Source: Mayfieldus profundus (GTDB lineage Bacteria > Actinomycetota > Thermoleophilia > Solirubrobacterales > 70-9). From it: a stretch of DNA of 9,738 nucleotides. The position numbers and the translations under genes are program-made. Below, in pieces: positions 5,545 to 9,738 of the stretch (positions within the stretch are counted from its first letter, which is position 1; each line of letters begins with the position of its first letter). Where the stretch lies: positions 1-9,738 of the forward strand of contig JBBPIM010000056.1 in assembly GCA_038040325.1 (NCBI GenBank). Reading direction: 5' to 3'. The notes under the pieces are model-generated. The model ran no database searches and was not told the origin of the DNA. It saw nothing but the letters and a program-made list of their open reading frames with translations.

Positions 5545-8037
5545 TTGGCTGACAGCAACAGTCGGGCGAAGCCGCCGAAGTCGAAAAAGGGCACCTCGCA
5601 GGGTCCCAGGGAGGGGCGAAAGGCCCTTGCCAAGAAGGCCCCGGCGGGGGGCGCGTCGTACGACGCCAAGGACATCACCGTCCTCGAGGGTCTCGAGGCC
5701 GTGCGCAAGCGGCCCGGCATGTACATCGGCTCGACCGGTGCGCGAGGACTCCACCACCTGGTCTACGAGGCGGTGGACAACTCGGTGGACGAGGCGATCG
5801 CCGGGCACTGCGACAGCGTTCAGGCGGTGCTGCATCCGGACAACAGCTGCACGGTCGCCGACAACGGCCGCGGGATCCCGGTCGACATGCACGCGAAGGA
5901 GAAGCGTCCCGCGGCGGAGGTGGTTCTTACAACTCTGCACTCCGGCGGCAAGTTCGGCGACGGTGCCGGCTACAAGGTGTCGGGGGGCCTGCACGGCGTC
6001 GGGGTTTCGGTCGTAAACGCGCTATCCGAGCGGCTGCACCTGGAGATCAGCCGGGACGGACACGTCTGGACCCAGGACTACGAGCGCGGCAAGCCCACCG
6101 CCGACTTCAAGAAGGGCGCCAAGACCAAGGAAACGGGCACGACGATCACCTTCCTGCCCGACCTCGAGGTCTTCGAAGAGATCGGGTTCGACTTCCAGAC
6201 CTTGGCCGAGCGGCTGCGCGAGACGGCTTTCCTGACCCGCGGGCTGAAGATCGAGCTGGTCGACGAGCGCGGCACGACCAACACGGTGACCTTCCAGTAC
6301 GACGGCGGCATTCAGGACTTCGTAAAGCACCTCAACGAGAACCGTGACGAGCTGCACCGCAAGGCCGTCTACTTCGAGAGCGAGAACGGCGAGGGCCAGG
6401 TCGAGGTGGCGATGCAGTGGAACACCTCCTACCAGGAGTCGATTTTCAGCTTCGCCAACAACATCAACACCCACGAGGGAGGCACCCACCTCTCCGGCTT
6501 CCGCTCGGCGCTGACCCGAACGCTGAACGCCTACGCGCGCGGCAAGGGCCTGCTCAAGGAAAAGGACGAGAACCTCGCCGGCGAGGACGTGCGCGAGGGC
6601 CTGACCGCGGTGATCTCGGTGAAGCTCCACGACCCCCAGTTCGAGGGCCAGACCAAGACCAAGCTTGGCAACCCGCCGATCGAGGGCCTGGTCAAGGAGG
6701 CGGTCAACCGCAAGCTGGCCGAGTTCCTCGAGGAGAATCCCGGCGACGCCAGGCGGATCATCACCAAGGCGGTTGACGCCTCGCGGGCCCGCGACGCCGC
6801 CCGCAAGGCCCGTGACCTGACCCGCCGCAAGTCGGCCCTGGAGAACTCGACCCTGCCGGGGAAGCTCGCGGATTGCACGGTCAAGGACCCGGCCCTTGCC
6901 GAGCTGTTCGTGGTCGAGGGAGACTCGGCCGGCGGCTCCGCCAAGCAGGCGCGCGACCGCTCGACCCAGGCGGTGCTGCCGCTGCGCGGCAAGATCATCA
7001 ACGTCGAGAAGAGCCGCATCGACAAGGTGCTGGCGAACACCGAGATCCAGGCCCTGATCACCGCGATTGGCACCGGCGTGCACGACGAGTTCAATCTCGA
7101 GGACGCCCGCTACCACAAGATCGTGATGGCGACGGACGCCGACGTCGACGGCGCCCACATCCGCACCCTGGTTCTCACCTTCCTCTACCGCCAGATGCAG
7201 CCGTTGATCGACGCCGGGTTCGTCTACATCGCCAAGCCGCCTCTGTATCGCGTCAAGCAGGGCAGCCAGGAGCTCTATGTCGAGCGCGAATCCGAGCTGG
7301 AGGAAGTCCTGCTCCGCGACAAGCTCGATGACTTCAAGCTCGCCGACGCGACCGGCAAGTCGCGCAAGCTGACCGCGAGCCGGTGGCAGAGCTACGTTCG
7401 CCGCTCCAAGGAGTACGAGGGGTGGGGCTCGTCGCTGCAGGCCGAGTTCGGCCACGACCTCGTCCGCTTCCTCGAGGAGTCGCAGCTGCTCGACGAGGAG
7501 GTGGCGACGATCGCCGGCGCCCGCAAGGTCCTCGGTGCGAAATCTCCCCCGAGCGAGCCGTTCGAAACCGAGCTCGTCGAGGACTCCTCGGACGAGCTGG
7601 TGGTCAAGGCGATCCACCGCAAGAGCGGCCTTGCCCGTACGCACCGCCTCCCGGACAGCCTCTTCAAGCACCACGACTACCGCAAGTTCGTCGAGGTGCA
7701 CGCGACCCTGCTCAAGCAGGTCGGACGCCCACCGTTCGAGGTCAGCCTCAACGGCAAGTCCGACGAGGCGCTGTCGTTCGTCGACCTGCACCGGGCGGTG
7801 ATGGACCTCGCCAAGCAGGGAGTGCAGCTGACCCGGTTCAAGGGCCTCGGCGAGATGAACGCCGACCAGCTGCGCGAGACGACGATGGACCCCGGCTCGC
7901 GCACGCTGCAACGGGTGATGATGGAGGACGCCTCCGCGGCCGACCAGATCTTCTCGATGCTGATGGGAGACCAGGTCGAGCCGCGCCGCAATTTCATCGA
8001 GCGGTATGCGAAGGAAGTGACGAACCTCGATGTGTAG
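5545..8037 (+). CDS. gyrB: DNA gyrase subunit B (830 aa, long form)
   Basis: GyrB is the ATPase subunit of gyrase, which introduces negative supercoils. The GHKL ATPase domain has Glu75 and Asn79 (E. coli E42/N46), the ADNGRGIP loop with Asp106 (E. coli D73), SGGLHGVGVSVVNAL, and Arg170 aligning with E. coli R136, a coumarin-binding residue. TOPRIM has EGDSAGGSAKQARDR from about 456 and DADVDGAHI (531-539). KGLGEMN (766-772) and MGDQVEPRR end the protein. About 170 residues (roughly 590-760) lie between the TOPRIM core and KGLGEMN, as in E. coli-type GyrB and unlike the short form of about 650 aa. Residues 1-38 form a Lys/Arg-rich tail absent from E. coli. The start is TTG at 5545: a TAA is directly upstream in frame, and GGAAGG (5533-5538) lies 6 nt away. 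The next in-frame ATG, at MYIGSTG, is already inside the ATPase domain. gyrA follows after 12 bp. Confidence 0.96.
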   Translation: MADSNSRAKPPKSKKGTSQGPREGRKALAKKAPAGGASYDAKDITVLEGLEAVRKRPGMYIGSTGARGLHHLVYEAVDNSVDEAIAGHCDSVQAVLHPDNSCTVADNGRGIPVDMHAKEKRPAAEVVLTTLHSGGKFGDGAGYKVSGGLHGVGVSVVNALSERLHLEISRDGHVWTQDYERGKPTADFKKGAKTKETGTTITFLPDLEVFEEIGFDFQTLAERLRETAFLTRGLKIELVDERGTTNTVTFQYDGGIQDFVKHLNENRDELHRKAVYFESENGEGQVEVAMQWNTSYQESIFSFANNINTHEGGTHLSGFRSALTRTLNAYARGKGLLKEKDENLAGEDVREGLTAVISVKLHDPQFEGQTKTKLGNPPIEGLVKEAVNRKLAEFLEENPGDARRIITKAVDASRARDAARKARDLTRRKSALENSTLPGKLADCTVKDPALAELFVVEGDSAGGSAKQARDRSTQAVLPLRGKIINVEKSRIDKVLANTEIQALITAIGTGVHDEFNLEDARYHKIVMATDADVDGAHIRTLVLTFLYRQMQPLIDAGFVYIAKPPLYRVKQGSQELYVERESELEEVLLRDKLDDFKLADATGKSRKLTASRWQSYVRRSKEYEGWGSSLQAEFGHDLVRFLEESQLLDEEVATIAGARKVLGAKSPPSEPFETELVEDSSDELVVKAIHRKSGLARTHRLPDSLFKHHDYRKFVEVHATLLKQVGRPPFEVSLNGKSDEALSFVDLHRAVMDLAKQGVQLTRFKGLGEMNADQLRETTMDPGSRTLQRVMMEDASAADQIFSMLMGDQVEPRRNFIERYAKEVTNLDV

Positions 8038-8049
8038 CTGCGAAACCTG

Positions 8050-9738
8050 ATGGCGCTCGAAGCCCTGACCGGCCGTATAGAGGAGCGCGAGCTCGAGAAG
8101 GAGATGCGCTCCTCGTACCTCGATTACGCGATGAGCGTGATCGTGGGCAGGGCGCTGCCCGACGTGCGCGACGGCCTCAAGCCCGTGCACCGGCGCGTGC
8201 TCTACGCGATGCACGACCTTGGCCTGCAGCCCACCCGTCCCTACCGCAAGTGCGCCTTCATCGTCGGCGAGGTGATGGGTAAGTACCACCCGCACGGCGA
8301 CAGCGCCATCTACGACACGCTGGTGCGGATGGCGCAGGATTTCTCGCTGCGCTACATGCTGGTCGACGGCCAGGGCAACTTCGGCTCGATCGACGACGAC
8401 CCGGCGGCCGCGATGAGGTACACCGAGGCGCGGCTGGACCGGCTCGCAACCGAGCTGCTGCGCGACATCGACGCCGACACAGTCGACTTCGGCCCCAACT
8501 ACGACGAGTCCCAGCGCGAGCCGCTGATTCTCCCTGCCCGCTTCCCCAACCTGCTGGTCAACGGGGCGACGGGAATCGCGGTGGGGATGGCGACCAACAT
8601 TCCACCCCACAACCTGGGCGAGGTGATCGGGGCGACCATCGCCTACATCGACGACCCGGAGATCGACCTGGCGGGACTGATGGAGCACGTCAAGGCCCCC
8701 GACTTCCCGGGCGGTGGGCTGATGAGCGCCGCGGGCATCCGCGATGCCTACGCCTCCGGCCGCGGCAGCCTGCGGGTCCGCGCCCACGCCCACGTCGAGC
8801 CACTCAAGGGCGGCAAGGAGGCGATCGTCGTCACCGAGCTTCCGTTCATGGTCAAGAAGGGGGGCGACGGGGGCCTGGTCACGAAGATCGCCGACCTCGT
8901 CCGCGAGAAGAAGCTCGTCGGGATCTCCGACCTGCGCGACGAGTCGGATCGCAGCGGCATGCGGCTGGTGATCGAACTGAAGCGCGGCGGGCCGCCGGCC
9001 AAGGTGGTGCTCAACAACCTCCACAAGAAGACCGCGATGCAGACCACGTTCGGGGTCAACATGGTCGCGCTTGTCGACGGGGTCCCGCGCACGCTCAGCC
9101 TGCTGGAGCTGGTCAAGTACTACGCCGAGCACCAGCGCGAGGTGGTCACGCGGCGCACGCAGTACGAGCTGCGCCGCGCCGAGGCCCGCGCCCACATCCT
9201 CGAGGGGCTGTTGATCGCGCTCGACAACCTCGACGCGGTGATCAAGCTGATCCGCTCCTCCGAGGACCCCGATGCTGCCCGCGACGGGCTGATCGAGAAG
9301 TTCGAGCTCTCGCGCGAGCAGGCGCAGGCGATCCTCGACATGCGGCTCCAGCGCCTCACCGCGCTGGAGTCCGACAAGGTGCGGTCCGAGCACACCGACC
9401 TGATCGAGCGGATCGGCGAGCTGCGCGCGATCCTCGCCGACGAGTCGAAGGTGCTCGGCTTGGTCAAAGAGGAGCTGGTCGAGATCGGCGAGTCCTATGG
9501 CGACGAGCGCCGCACCGAGATCACCCACTTCGAGGGCGACGTCGGAATCGAGGACATGATCGCCGACCAGCAGATGGTGGTCTCGCTGACCGCCTCGGGC
9601 TACGTGAAGCGGCTGCCGGTCGCCACCTACCGCCAGCAGCACCGCGGCGGGCGCGGGGTGATGGGCATGAACATGAAGGAGGGCGACTACATCGAGCACC
9701 TGCACATCTGCTCGACCCACGACTTCATGCTCTTCTTC
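8050..9738 (+). CDS. gyrA: DNA gyrase subunit A, N-terminal 563 codons (truncated by window edge)
   Basis: GyrA is the DNA cleavage and rejoining subunit of gyrase. The protein begins MALEALTGRIEERELEKEMR and continues with SYLDYAMSVIVGRALPDVRD, the family start. The catalytic tyrosine is Tyr124 in AAAMRYTEARL (E. coli Y122). The quinolone-resistance region reads HPHGDSAIYD (80-89) with Ser85 and Asp89, the residues usual in susceptible enzymes. The coiled-coil region (near residues 360-490) is followed by the start of the C-terminal beta-pinwheel. QHRGGRG (530-536) resembles the GyrA box, which supports GyrA over ParC. The frame is open to the last base, so the rest of the pinwheel is missing. 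ATG at 8050 has no clear Shine-Dalgarno sequence. It lies 12 bp after the gyrB TAG, in the same frame, so translation is probably coupled to gyrB. Confidence 0.97.
   Translation, partial: MALEALTGRIEERELEKEMRSSYLDYAMSVIVGRALPDVRDGLKPVHRRVLYAMHDLGLQPTRPYRKCAFIVGEVMGKYHPHGDSAIYDTLVRMAQDFSLRYMLVDGQGNFGSIDDDPAAAMRYTEARLDRLATELLRDIDADTVDFGPNYDESQREPLILPARFPNLLVNGATGIAVGMATNIPPHNLGEVIGATIAYIDDPEIDLAGLMEHVKAPDFPGGGLMSAAGIRDAYASGRGSLRVRAHAHVEPLKGGKEAIVVTELPFMVKKGGDGGLVTKIADLVREKKLVGISDLRDESDRSGMRLVIELKRGGPPAKVVLNNLHKKTAMQTTFGVNMVALVDGVPRTLSLLELVKYYAEHQREVVTRRTQYELRRAEARAHILEGLLIALDNLDAVIKLIRSSEDPDAARDGLIEKFELSREQAQAILDMRLQRLTALESDKVRSEHTDLIERIGELRAILADESKVLGLVKEELVEIGESYGDERRTEITHFEGDVGIEDMIADQQMVVSLTASGYVKRLPVATYRQQHRGGRGVMGMNMKEGDYIEHLHICSTHDFMLFF

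Noticed and set aside
6022..9720. A 1,232-codon open frame on the minus strand opposite gyrB and gyrA.
   Set aside because: It is in exact register with the sense codons and stays open only because the sense genes lack TTA, CTA and TCA. Its protein is low-complexity (Leu, Val, Asp, His, Arg) and matches no family I recognise. The sense strand has every gyrase motif.
1..9738. Search for mobile elements, CRISPR repeats, tRNA genes, toxin-antitoxin or defence genes.
   Set aside because: Genes fill nearly all of the window and each belongs to a known housekeeping family. The three spacers (218, 138 and 229 bp) show no terminal inverted repeats, regularly spaced repeats or tRNA-like folds.

Overview
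The window is the replication-origin neighbourhood of a high-GC bacterial chromosome. The gene order on the plus strand is dnaA, dnaN, recF, dciA (DUF721), gyrB, gyrA. Diverging on the minus strand is the rpmH, rnpA, yidD, yidC cluster. This order, with dciA between recF and gyrB, is typical of Actinomycetota. The high GC, the very basic L34 protein and a GyrB carrying a large insertion suggest a deep-branching actinobacterial lineage, perhaps Thermoleophilia-like. That placement is inference and no database was searched.

Minus strand, 1-1062: rpmH (L34), rnpA (RNase P protein), yidD (membrane insertion factor) and the 5' part of yidC (insertase) are packed end to end. There are 2 bp between rpmH and rnpA and 4-bp GTGA start/stop overlaps at both later junctions. 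The cluster reads as one translationally coupled operon serving the ribosome, tRNA processing and membrane protein insertion.

1063-1280 is the divergent control region. It holds a candidate rpmH -10 element, a candidate dnaA promoter and a strong GC-rich hairpin in the presumed dnaA leader. dnaA (1281-2672, GTG start) is followed by a 138-bp, comparatively AT-rich spacer (2673-2810). This spacer is the best oriC candidate, but its DnaA-box-like sites are degenerate.

dnaN (sliding clamp), recF (gap repair) and dciA (helicase loader/operator) run from 2811 to 5315 with short gaps or overlap. They end in a clear intrinsic terminator whose stem contains the last codons of dciA. The 229-bp dciA-gyrB spacer contains an AT-rich patch, a possible extended -10 promoter and a second terminator-like hairpin 25 nt before gyrB. 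gyrB (5545-8037) and gyrA (8050 to the window end, truncated) encode DNA gyrase and lie in the same reading frame, separated by 12 bp.

Every gene is a recognisable housekeeping gene, and I see no mobile element, CRISPR array, defence system or unknown gene cassette. The points worth a second look are regulatory or architectural: the dnaA leader hairpin, the compact origin with weak boxes, the gyrB leader structure, the GyrB insertion and basic tail, and the number of non-ATG starts.
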